8,795 bases of DNA from Candidatus Atribacter alterifermentans (GTDB lineage: Bacteria > Atribacterota > Atribacteria > Atribacterales > Atribacteraceae): NCBI GenBank assembly GCA_012517635.1, contig JAAYUP010000114.1:1-8795 (forward strand), given 5' to 3'. The notes beneath the pieces were generated by a model. That model did not search any database. It worked only from the letters and a program-made list of their open reading frames with translations, and was not told where the DNA came from. Shown piece by piece: positions 1-5,445 of the stretch. The position numbers and the translations under genes are program-made. Each line of letters starts with the position of its first letter. The first letter of the stretch is position 1.

Positions 1-608
1 CTATCCATCAAAAAATGACTATACCAGAAGCCGAGAAACAAACCATTGAACTTTTAAAAATGGTTCGCATTCCTGAAGCAAAAAGGCGGTTCAAAGAATA
101 TCCGCACCAAATGAGTGGTGGAATGAGACAGAGAGTCATGATTGCTATGGCTTTGGCTTGCCGACCTACTCTTCTTATCGCTGATGAACCAACCACAGCA
201 CTCGATGTGACTATACAAGCACAAATCATTTCGCTCATTAATGACCTTAAGAGGGAATTTCAAACTGCCGTTCTTCTTATCACCCACGATTTAGGCATTG
301 TTGCCGAAACCTGTCAACAAGTTGCAGTCATGTATGCTGGAAAAATCGTTGAAAATGCTGATGTTTATTCAATCTTTTCAAATACCCGTCATCCCTATAC
401 TATTTCTCTCTTAAGCGCCATTCCCCGAATTCAGGGAGATCGGCAACGTTTGGAATCAATTCCAGGCAGAGTTCCCAATCTCTGTTTCCCCCCGGGAGGG
501 TGCCGATTTCATCCCCGCTGTTCTAAAAAAATGACAATTTGTTCAACCACCGAACCATTATTAAAAGAAATCGAAAAGGATCATTGGGTCGCATGTCACC
601 TTTATTGA
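1..608 (+). CDS. dppD: Peptide ABC transporter ATP-binding protein, DppD/OppD type (5' end cut by window)
   Basis: This is one of the two cytoplasmic ATPases that power dipeptide/oligopeptide uptake. The frame is open from position 3 with no stop, so the first visible ATG (15) is internal, and the N-terminal half with Walker A and most of the Q-loop region lies outside the window. Counting from that ATG, it shows the ABC signature MSGGMRQR (33-40), Walker B LLIADEP (53-59) followed by the D-loop ALD, and the switch histidine in LLITHDLG (H91). The C-terminal oligo_HPY extension contains HPYT and CRFHPRC. Cysteines 163, 169, 176 and 194 match the spacing of the C-terminal cluster reported to hold a [4Fe-4S] centre in some Dpp/Opp ATPases. 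The last 16 bases overlap the next gene, which implies translational coupling. Substrate specificity (di- versus oligopeptide, or another solute such as nickel) cannot be read from the ATPase. Confidence 0.93.
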   Translation, partial: IHQKMTIPEAEKQTIELLKMVRIPEAKRRFKEYPHQMSGGMRQRVMIAMALACRPTLLIADEPTTALDVTIQAQIISLINDLKREFQTAVLLITHDLGIVAETCQQVAVMYAGKIVENADVYSIFSNTRHPYTISLLSAIPRIQGDRQRLESIPGRVPNLCFPPGGCRFHPRCSKKMTICSTTEPLLKEIEKDHWVACHLY

Positions 609-1564
609 TATCCCTCCAGGAACTAAGCAAACAATTTTACTTATATGATCAAACCACCAACGAAAAGGGAGTGGTGGATGCGGTCAATGGTGTTGACCTC
701 GACATCTTGAGCGGTGAAACCCTTGGTTTGGTTGGAGAGTCTGGTTGCGGTAAAAGCACTTTAGGACGATGTATTCTTCGTTTAATTGAACCAACTGCGG
801 GGAAAATTATCTACGAGAACCAAAACCTACTAAAAATCCCTGAAAAAGGTTTTAAGCCTTATCGTAAAAAGATGCAAATTGTCTTTCAGGACCCCTTTGC
901 GTCTTTGAACCCTCGAAAGTCGATCCAGTTTATTCTTGAGGAACCTTTGATCATTCATGGAATCTCCAATTCGCAAGATCGAAAAAAACGTTTGGACGAA
1001 ACTATCGAAAAAGTGGGCTTAACCCAAGAAGACCTCAAACGATATCCTCATGAGTTTTCTGGAGGACAACGCCAAAGAATAGGAATAGCTCGAGCATTGA
1101 TTTTAAAACCAGATTTTATCGTTTGTGACGAACCGGTTTCGGCTCTTGATGTCTCTATCCAAGCTCAAATTTTGAATCTACTCATAGATCTTCAACAGGA
1201 AATGAAACTCACCTATCTCTTTATTTCTCATGACCTGAGCGTGGTAAAACATATTAGCAACCGAATAGCCGTTATGTATTTAGGAAAAATCGTTGAAATA
1301 GCTTCAACAAATGAAATTTTTGAAAATCCACTTCATCCTTACACTATGGCCCTTCTTTCATCAATACCTATTCCCGATCCAACCCAAAAAAAAGATCGCT
1401 TCATTCTCGAAGGTGATCCTCCCAGCCCTCTCAATCCACCAACTGGTTGTCGTTTTCACACTCGTTGTCCTCAACAAATGGATATTTGTTCGAGGGTAGT
1501 ACCGGAAAGGAGAGTAATTACTCCTGAGCATTTTGTCTGCTGTCATTTGTATAATGACTTATGA
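593..1564 (+). CDS. dppF: Peptide ABC transporter ATP-binding protein, DppF/OppF type
   Basis: This is the second ATPase of the peptide importer, expected to form a heterodimer with the preceding gene product on the inner face of the membrane. All nucleotide-binding motifs of the 323-residue protein are intact: Walker A GESGCGKST (48-56), Q-loop VFQDPFASLNP (Q99), signature FSGGQRQR (155-162), Walker B FIVCDEP (D179, E180) and the switch histidine in FISHDLS (H213). The C-terminal oligo_HPY region has HPYT, then C286, C292, C299 and C316 in the candidate [4Fe-4S] spacing. I chose ATG 593 because homology to the family begins at LISLQELSKQF and a purine-rich AAAAGGA (574-580) precedes it. The longer frame from a TTG at 539 would add 18 residues unlike the family and lie inside dppD. 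Length is normal. It ends the operon: the next gene is on the opposite strand and a hairpin repeat follows. Confidence 0.95.
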   Translation: MSPLLISLQELSKQFYLYDQTTNEKGVVDAVNGVDLDILSGETLGLVGESGCGKSTLGRCILRLIEPTAGKIIYENQNLLKIPEKGFKPYRKKMQIVFQDPFASLNPRKSIQFILEEPLIIHGISNSQDRKKRLDETIEKVGLTQEDLKRYPHEFSGGQRQRIGIARALILKPDFIVCDEPVSALDVSIQAQILNLLIDLQQEMKLTYLFISHDLSVVKHISNRIAVMYLGKIVEIASTNEIFENPLHPYTMALLSSIPIPDPTQKKDRFILEGDPPSPLNPPTGCRFHTRCPQQMDICSRVVPERRVITPEHFVCCHLYNDL

Positions 1565-1596
1565 CTTTGGGTGATTCGGAATTATCTTTTTCAAAT

Positions 1597-1680
1597 CCCC
1601 CTTTCTCCCCCCTTGCGAAAGGGAAAATGACTTCAACAATTCCACTCCTTGGAGGGATGGCACTCCGCGACAAGAAGTGT
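1597..1680 (+). repeat. C-rich two-hairpin intergenic repeat, copy A
   Basis: The first hairpin has arms CCCTTTC (1599-1605) and GAAAGGG (1617-1623), a perfect 7-bp match. The second unit starts at AATTCC (1638) and contains a small CTCC-TT-GGAG stem (1645-1654). The same two-part layout, in the same orientation, recurs near 4144-4225; aligned from AATTCC the two copies match at roughly 31 of 43 bases. The element sits between the convergent dppF and zinc-ribbon genes, where its hairpins could help end transcription, though no T-run follows the first stem. A 67-codon frame starting in the ATGA overlap at 1561 runs through this repeat and looks spurious. Confidence 0.6.
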
Positions 1681-1801
1681 GAATTATCGAAAAAAGGAGA
1701 TGAAAACGAGCTCAGGATGAGATTTTTTCAAATCACTTTTTGCCTTAAAATGGCGAAACGGTAAAATGAATAATTATGAGGAATGGGGAGAACAGAATTT
1801 T

Positions 1802-2113
1802 TTAATTCTTAAAAGGGTCGATTTCCTTGATCATACGATAGGGTTTGGTGATAATACGAAAAGGAATATCTCTCATAAATTTTATCAGATCTTTTTCATA
1901 TTCTTCAGTAATTCGGCGTGGTTTCGTTAATATTCGGTTAACAAGGTCTTCTCCATAACAAGCCATTAACTTTTTTTGGTCAAATCCGATTTCGATGCCG
2001 CATTCCTGGCAAACAATCGATGAAATCATTCCTTTATTGTAATAAACATTGTGTTCACAGTCTTTTTGACAGCGAACACAATGGAGAATGGTTTTTATTT
2101 CTTCTGAGTCCAT
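1802..2113 (-). CDS. Small zinc-ribbon protein of unknown function
   Basis: This is a 103-residue cytoplasmic protein with no signal peptide or membrane segment. The N-terminal half has two cysteine pairs, CVRC (C12, C15) and CQEC (C35, C38), the layout of a zinc ribbon; C19 is an additional cysteine. The C-terminal half is helical and charged. It carries a short internal duplication: RILTKPRRITEE (60-71) and RIITKPYRMIKE (86-97) share the core R-I-x-T-K-P-x-R. The layout resembles the small family some databases call 'bh protein', which has no assigned role; this identification is from memory. The ATG at 2113 is supported by a strong AAAGGAGG (complement of 2121-2128) seven bases upstream. 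A candidate promoter lies just before it. The neighbours dppF and homoserine dehydrogenase give no functional clue. Nucleic-acid binding is possible but unproven. Confidence 0.82.
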   Translation of the reverse strand: MDSEEIKTILHCVRCQKDCEHNVYYNKGMISSIVCQECGIEIGFDQKKLMACYGEDLVNRILTKPRRITEEYEKDLIKFMRDIPFRIITKPYRMIKEIDPFKN

Positions 2114-2146
2114 TTTATTCCCTCCTTTCCTTCGTTTTATTCTGAA

Positions 2147-2176
2147 AATATAATAACGATTTTACGTTGCCGTCAT
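2147..2176 (-). promoter_or_regulatory. Candidate sigma-70-type promoter for the zinc-ribbon gene
   Basis: On the minus strand, ATGACG (2176-2171) resembles a -35 box at four of six positions. It is followed after 18 bases by TATATT (2152-2147), which matches the -10 consensus at five of six. The predicted start near 2140 would give a leader of about 27 bases holding the Shine-Dalgarno site at 2128-2121. The -35 hexamer overlaps the outer end of the repeat at 2172-2213. It was found by eye only, and AT-rich DNA produces such matches by chance. Confidence 0.35.
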
Positions 2177-2213
2177 CCTGAGCCCTCGCTTTTCGAGGTC
2201 GTGAGGATCTCAT
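2172..2213 (+). repeat. 42-bp interspersed hairpin repeat, copy 1
   Basis: This matches 6320-6361 at 39 of 42 bases, same orientation. It starts GTCATCCTGAG and ends AGGATCTCAT. The centre forms a stem CCTCG (2184-2188)/CGAGG (2194-2198). In the other copy the stem is shifted by one base pair but still formed, so structure is kept where sequence differs. Similar 'GTCATCCTGAG' intergenic repeats are common in bacterial genomes. The left edge overlaps the candidate promoter. Confidence 0.8.
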
Positions 2214-2247
2214 CTTCTCGATTCTTTTTTTATAAAAACTTTAAAGG

Positions 2248-2297
2248 ATGAGATTCTCACGTCGTCCGGTCAAAAACACAGGACTCCTCAGAGTGAC
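2248..2297 (-). repeat. Inverted, diverged copy of the hairpin repeat
   Basis: The ends ATGAGATTCTCACG and CTCAGAGTGAC correspond to the reverse complement of the 2172-2213 repeat (ATGAGATCCTCACG ... CTCAGGATGAC). The centre differs and has its own small stem GTCC (2264-2267)/GGAC (2281-2284). Together with copy 1 it makes a larger inverted repeat: GTGAGGATCTCATC (2201-2214) pairs with GATGAGATTCTCAC (2247-2260) with one mismatch across a 32-base loop. Confidence 0.65.
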
Positions 2298-2308
2298 AGA
2301 CTGAGTGA

Positions 2309-2344
2309 ATGAGACTGCCACGTCGCTGTGTTCTTAGAAATGAC
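2309..2344 (-). repeat. Third, shorter unit of the same repeat family
   Basis: It begins ATGAGACTGCCACGTCGC and ends TTAGAAATGAC, in the same orientation as 2248-2297 and 11 bases after it. It shares the ends ATGAGA...CACGTCG and AG(A/G)(A/G)TGAC but has a shortened centre. It resembles the widespread 'GAGATTGCCACGTCG' class of bacterial intergenic repeats. Confidence 0.5.
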
Positions 2345-2400
2345 GAGAATTAGAGTATTTTGATAAAGCAAACTTCATTAAAATAGTGTTAAAAACGTAG

Positions 2401-2426
2401 GGTCGACAATTTATTGCGACCGATGG
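2401..2426 (+). repeat. Bulged palindrome, 'ATTGCG' class, copy 1
   Basis: GGTCG-A-CAAT / ATTG-CGACC forms a nine-pair stem with one bulged A and a TT loop, followed by CGAT. The same design appears at 3980-3999 with different stem bases (GGGCGCAAT/ATTGCGCCC), also followed by CGAT. The T-A pair here replaces a G-C pair there, so pairing is kept by paired changes. Confidence 0.6.
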
Positions 2427-2435
2427 TTAAAAGAT

Positions 2436-2473
2436 GTCATTCTTACGTCACAAAATACACTTTTCAGAATGAC
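2436..2473. repeat. Inverted repeat with GTCATTCT ends
   Basis: GTCATTCT (2436-2443) and AGAATGAC (2466-2473) are perfect 8-base inverted repeats around a 22-base centre. The ends resemble the terminal GTCATCCT/AGGATGAC of the 42-bp repeat family, so it may be a decayed member. Confidence 0.5.
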
Positions 2474-2478
2474 GGAAT

Positions 2479-2498
2479 GGGCATGATAAATCAAGCCC
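2479..2498. repeat. 20-bp palindrome-like repeat, copy 1
   Basis: GGGCATGATAAATCAAGCCC forms GGGC/GCCC and TGAT/ATCA stems separated by an A-A mismatch. An identical 20-base copy lies at 3936-3955. Both are followed by (C/T)TAC, so they lie in the same orientation, one on each side of the homoserine dehydrogenase gene. Confidence 0.8.
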
Positions 2499-2595
2499 TT
2501 ACCAAAGAATTTTAAAAAAAAATCGTCATCCGGAATCCTTGGATTGTTAACTCTCACTGCGCTCATGGCAATAATTTTTTAAGAAAACGCTTTTC

Positions 2596-3885
2596 TTAGG
2601 ACTCTCCGTCTTCTACACGAATGGAATAAACATCTTTAACTACATCGAGGTTTTGGATACTCTGAATGGCATTCTGAACATTCCGTTCTTGAACCCGGTG
2701 GGTTAAAAAATAAATATTGGTGAGTTTTCCAGGTGTACTGACAGGCTGTTTGACTGCTGACAAACTAACCCCTGAATGACCAAACTCACTGGCGATCTTA
2801 CCCAACACTCCCGGGACATCCAATGCTAATACACGAACACAATTTTGGGAAATTAAATTCTCTATAGGAAGAACTGTTAAATCTCTCATGCAAGTACACC
2901 CTACTCGTCCTCTTGCCTCAAACTTAATATTTCGGATGGCATCGATAATATCTCCTACCATGGCACTTCCGGTCGCATCACCACCAGCACCAGGACCTCG
3001 GAAAGTCAAATCGCGGGTTCGAGAACGAACATAAATAGCATTTTCTACTCCAAATACTGAGGAAAGAGGATGAGAAAGCGGAAGTAGGACAGGTTGTACT
3101 CGAAGCTCGATGTCTTCACCAATTCGTCGGGCAATTGCTAACAATTTTATAGTATATCCTAACTCTCGAGCATACTCGATGTCATCAGTCAAAATCCGGG
3201 TAATCCCTTCCCGATAGACCTTGTCCACATCCAACCGCCCGTGAAAGCATAAAGTTGCTAATATGGCAATTTTATAGGTTGAATCATATCCTTCAATATC
3301 ATTGGTTGGTATTGGTTCAGCAAATCCTTTTCTTTTTGCTTCCTCCAAAGCCTTTTCAAATGATGTTTTTCTGAGAGACATTTCAGAAAGAATATAGTTC
3401 GTCGTTCCATTGACAATCCCGATGACCTCTAAAATATCGTCACCGAGAAGTTGTTCTTTAAGAGTATGGATTATTGGTATCCCGCCTCCAACTGCACCTT
3501 CGAAATAAAGATCGGTTTCATTCTGTGCAGCCAGCTGAAATAACTCTCGACCCTTTTTTGCAATAAGTTCTTTATTGGGAGTGATAACCGTCTTCCCTCT
3601 ATTTAGAGCCCCCGAAACATATTCAAAAGCTGGATCGATACCACCCACTGCTTCGACGACGATTTCAATTTCAGGGTCATCAATCACTTCCATCGGATCA
3701 CTCCTTTTTATATCCGGCGGAACCACCATAGGTCGTCCAATCGTCCATTCTTTGTCAACTATTTTAACGACTTTAATTCCAACTCCTAATTCTTTTTCGA
3801 TTTCTTCCTTTTGATTCCATAGAGCTCTTACGGTACCCATTCCAACCGTTCCAAATCCAATAACTCCGACTTTTATCTGTCTCAT
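2596..3885 (-). CDS. hom: Homoserine dehydrogenase with C-terminal ACT domain
   Basis: Catalyses the NAD(P)H-dependent reduction of aspartate semialdehyde to homoserine, the branch point to threonine and methionine, in the cytoplasm. The 429-residue protein has the Rossmann motif GVIGFGTVG (7-15), the substrate-domain segment ITPNKELIAKKG (K105, equivalent to yeast K117), GAVGGGIP (130-137), NGTTNYIL (159-166) and the catalytic stretch EPIPTNDIEGYDSTYK, in which E190, D201 and K205 match yeast E208, D219 and K223. An ACT domain follows (about 349-424, starting CVRVLALDVPGVLGKIA), usual for feedback control, commonly by threonine. I chose ATG 3885 because homology begins there and AGAGGGAG lies just upstream; the frame runs 22 codons further to 3951, but into a repeat. 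No aspartate kinase, threonine synthase or homoserine kinase gene adjoins it. Length is normal for the monofunctional type, so it is not an aspartokinase fusion. Confidence 0.97.
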   Translation of the reverse strand: MRQIKVGVIGFGTVGMGTVRALWNQKEEIEKELGVGIKVVKIVDKEWTIGRPMVVPPDIKRSDPMEVIDDPEIEIVVEAVGGIDPAFEYVSGALNRGKTVITPNKELIAKKGRELFQLAAQNETDLYFEGAVGGGIPIIHTLKEQLLGDDILEVIGIVNGTTNYILSEMSLRKTSFEKALEEAKRKGFAEPIPTNDIEGYDSTYKIAILATLCFHGRLDVDKVYREGITRILTDDIEYARELGYTIKLLAIARRIGEDIELRVQPVLLPLSHPLSSVFGVENAIYVRSRTRDLTFRGPGAGGDATGSAMVGDIIDAIRNIKFEARGRVGCTCMRDLTVLPIENLISQNCVRVLALDVPGVLGKIASEFGHSGVSLSAVKQPVSTPGKLTNIYFLTHRVQERNVQNAIQSIQNLDVVKDVYSIRVEDGES

Positions 3886-3935
3886 GTCTCTCCCTCTAAT
3901 TTTTTGATTAAAAATAATCTGTTTTGAAAATACAC

Positions 3936-3955
3936 GGGCATGATAAATCAAGCCC
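3936..3955. repeat. 20-bp palindrome-like repeat, copy 2
   Basis: Identical over 20 bases to 2479-2498 and in the same orientation. It lies about 50 bases upstream of the homoserine dehydrogenase start, within the span where that gene's promoter would be expected. Confidence 0.8.
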
Positions 3956-3979
3956 CTACAAAATATTTAAAAAACAGAG

Positions 3980-3999
3980 GGGCGCAATGTATTGCGCCC
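3980..3999. repeat. Perfect palindrome, 'ATTGCG' class, copy 2
   Basis: GGGCGCAAT-GT-ATTGCGCCC is a perfect nine-pair stem with a two-base loop, followed by CGAT as in the copy at 2401. This 'GGGCGCAAT..ATTGCGCCC' design is seen between genes in many bacterial genomes. Confidence 0.75.
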
Positions 4000-4017
4000 G
4001 ATCTTCATAAAATGTAG

Positions 4018-4037
4018 CGACATGCCATGGCATGTCG
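4018..4037. repeat. Perfect 20-bp palindrome
   Basis: CGACATGCCATGGCATGTCG is identical to its own reverse complement with no loop. As single-stranded DNA or RNA it could fold, losing a few central pairs. Since it sits in a row of repeat units it is more likely a repeat than an operator for one regulator. Confidence 0.75.
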
Positions 4038-4061
4038 AATCTTGGATTTTCATCTTCATCT

Positions 4062-4083
4062 GGTGCCATGAAGTGGCATGACC
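4062..4083. repeat. Hairpin related to the 4018 palindrome
   Basis: TGCCA (4064-4068)/TGGCA (4074-4078) pair around TGAAG. The GCCATG and GGCATG words also occur in the palindrome at 4018-4037, so this may be a diverged copy with an inserted centre. Confidence 0.4.
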
Positions 4084-4143
4084 GTCTATCCTAAAAATAC
4101 CGGAATGGGTAAAAAGAGAGCAAACAAAATTGAGAAAGGCACA

Positions 4144-4225
4144 CCCCCCCTTAAATCTCCCCTCAATGGGGGGAATATATGGAATAATTCCTCTCCTTAG
4201 AGGTGTGGCGCTTTGCAACGGGAAG
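4144..4225 (+). repeat. C-rich two-hairpin intergenic repeat, copy B
   Basis: The first part pairs CCCC (4159-4162) with GGGG around a TCAAT loop. The second starts AATTCC (4187) and forms CCTCT-CCTT-AGAGG (4191-4204), then TGGCGCTTTGCAACGG. It aligns with copy A at 1638-1680 in the same orientation; the stem is kept although arm bases differ. This type ('CTCCTTGGAGGGGTGGC...') resembles a common bacterial intergenic repeat. Confidence 0.6.
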
Positions 4226-4317
4226 GGCACCTTTCGCTTTTTCCTTGAATAGTTCTTAAGTCTATGGCAAAATGATTTTAAAAGTTCTTTCTCATGACGA
4301 GAAAAGATGTCAATCAA

Positions 4318-4351
4318 GGTGAAAGGTCTCTATCGTTGATGACTTTTCACC
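4318..4351 (+). promoter_or_regulatory. Long stem-loop upstream of the SDR gene (possible operator or leader structure)
   Basis: GGTGAAAGGTC (4318-4328) and GACTTTTCACC (4341-4351) form an 11-pair stem with one G-T wobble around a 12-base loop, 54 bases before the SDR start codon. The downstream flank is AT-rich (AATCAAAATTTTAATTTT) without a clean T-run, so it is not a standard terminator. It could be an operator, a leader hairpin or another repeat unit. Confidence 0.4.
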
Positions 4352-4405
4352 AATCAAAATTTTAATTTTAAAAGATAAAATTATTTGAGGGGGGTGGTAC
4401 CTCTT

Positions 4406-5353
4406 ATGTCGGTTCTTATTACTGGAGGAAACGGGCTTTTAAGCTCCTGGATTATCTATTATTTGGCTCAAAAGGGGAAAAGAATTATTTCAGTCGATCT
4501 CAAACCACGTACTTTTGACTACCTGGAAGAATTTAAAGACCAAATAAACTTTATTCAGGACGATGTACTGGAATGGTCACAACTTTTGTCGATATTTCAC
4601 GCTGAAGGAGTGAATATTGAAGGGATAATCCATACTCCTGCAGAGATGGCTTCTCCCCGATATTGGAACAATCCTTATCGTAGCACAATTTTAAATGTAG
4701 TAGGAACGCTTAATTTGCTTGAATTTGCGCGTCTCTACCAGATCCCGAAATTCCTTTATATAAGTTCTGGAGCGGTTTATGGAGAGGTCAAAGATTCACC
4801 CTCAGAACTCACTCATCCTATCAATCCCTCTGATCTCTATGGAGCTGGAAAAGCTGGGGCAGAATATATTACTCTTCAATATGGAAACCACTATCAAATT
4901 GATGTTCGGGTGATCCGTCCCTATTTTTTCTTCGGGCCGGGATATCTCCCTTCGGAAATGAATCCATTATTCAGAAACCTTTTGGGATCAATGGAAGGGT
5001 TAAAAAATCTTCAATTGGAAAAGGGTCGAGATCAAAGTTTGGGATTTACCTACGTAAAAGATACCGCCCTGGGAACAGTGCTGGCTTATGAAGCAGACCA
5101 TCCCGAACATCGAATATTCAATATAGCCACTGATGAAATAACCAGCTTCCCAGAATTAGCCCGATTAGCTCAGAAATACAGTGATCAACCCCAAAAAGTA
5201 ACGCTTGGTGGAGGCAAACTCTTCCCTCGTGGAGAAACCCTCGATATATCTTTGGCTATGAAAGAGCTGGGTTATACACCTCGTTATCGGATGGAGAAAG
5301 CGGTTGCAGAATACTCCGAATGGATTCAAAAACAGCTTCGTTCTAAAATGTAG
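4406..5353 (+). CDS. NAD(P)-dependent epimerase/dehydratase (extended SDR), substrate unknown
   Basis: This 315-residue cytoplasmic enzyme has the extended short-chain dehydrogenase/reductase fold, a family that mostly acts on nucleotide sugars and related polyols. It shows the N-terminal nucleotide-binding motif ITGGNGLLS (5-13), in which the usual third glycine is serine. It has an acidic residue after beta-2 (D31), which favours NAD over NADP. Also present are DDV (52-54), SSGAVYG (S120/S121), the catalytic pair in YGAGK (Y145, K149) and RPYFFFGPG (171-179), typical of UDP-glucose 4-epimerase relatives. I chose ATG 4406 because the fold starts there and GGGGTGG lies eight bases upstream; a TTG at 4385 would add seven residues. 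It is followed after 92 bases by the M55 peptidase gene on the same strand, probably in one transcript. Without sugar-synthesis neighbours the substrate cannot be assigned. Confidence 0.9.
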   Translation: MSVLITGGNGLLSSWIIYYLAQKGKRIISVDLKPRTFDYLEEFKDQINFIQDDVLEWSQLLSIFHAEGVNIEGIIHTPAEMASPRYWNNPYRSTILNVVGTLNLLEFARLYQIPKFLYISSGAVYGEVKDSPSELTHPINPSDLYGAGKAGAEYITLQYGNHYQIDVRVIRPYFFFGPGYLPSEMNPLFRNLLGSMEGLKNLQLEKGRDQSLGFTYVKDTALGTVLAYEADHPEHRIFNIATDEITSFPELARLAQKYSDQPQKVTLGGGKLFPRGETLDISLAMKELGYTPRYRMEKAVAEYSEWIQKQLRSKM

Positions 5354-5445
5354 TCACGAGTTGATAAACAACCAGTGAAAAACGTGATTTAAAAAATTTT
5401 TAGATAGAAAAATCGATAAACCATAAATAAGGGAGGGAGAATCAT

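Larger units (their letters stand above)
2114..2595. other. Intergenic region rich in palindromic repeats
   Basis: This is a 482-base gap between two minus-strand genes. No frame in it looks like a gene. It holds a probable promoter for the zinc-ribbon gene, three units of one inverted-repeat family (2172-2344), a bulged palindrome (2401-2421), an inverted repeat with TCATTCT-type ends (2436-2473) and a 20-base palindrome-like unit (2479-2498), each listed separately. The remaining sequence is AT-rich and unassigned. Confidence 0.7.
3886..4405. other. Divergent intergenic region filled with palindromic repeats
   Basis: This is 520 bases between the divergent homoserine dehydrogenase and SDR genes. 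It holds, in order, a 20-bp palindrome-like repeat, an ATTGCG-class palindrome, a perfect 20-bp palindrome, a related hairpin, copy B of the C-rich repeat and a long stem-loop (4318-4351). A 116-codon minus-strand frame (4317-3967) crosses these repeats and has no family resemblance. I found no riboswitch or T-box pattern for the dehydrogenase gene. Promoters for both genes are expected here, but none stands out. Confidence 0.65.

Noticed and set aside
1707..1720. CGAGCTCAGGATGA as a fragment of the 42-bp repeat in reverse orientation
   Set aside because: Only about ten consecutive bases match, too few to separate from chance.
1561..1764. 67-codon plus-strand frame starting in an ATGA overlap with dppF
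   Set aside because: It lacks family resemblance and is translated from the C-rich hairpin repeat (NPPFSPLAKG-type peptide). The ATGA overlap looks accidental.
1794..1809. Hairpin AGAATT-TTTT-AATTCT at the end of the zinc-ribbon gene
   Set aside because: Only six A-T-rich pairs, overlapping the stop codon, and no T-run on the minus strand.
2580..2598. Hairpin TAAGAAAA-CGC-TTTTCTTA at the stop codon of homoserine dehydrogenase as a terminator
   Set aside because: The stem is A-T rich and, reading on the minus strand, is followed by AAAAAATTATT instead of a T-run.
3886..3935. Riboswitch or T-box leader for homoserine dehydrogenase
   Set aside because: Only about 50 bases separate the start codon from the first repeat, and no T-box, SAM or other recognised leader pattern was seen.
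3967..4317. 116-codon minus-strand frame upstream of homoserine dehydrogenase
   Set aside because: It runs through five separate palindromic repeats and its protein has low-complexity, repeat-derived segments.
2114..4405. CRISPR array made of the intergenic repeats
   Set aside because: Repeats belong to different families, are unevenly spaced, and there are no uniform spacers or cas genes.
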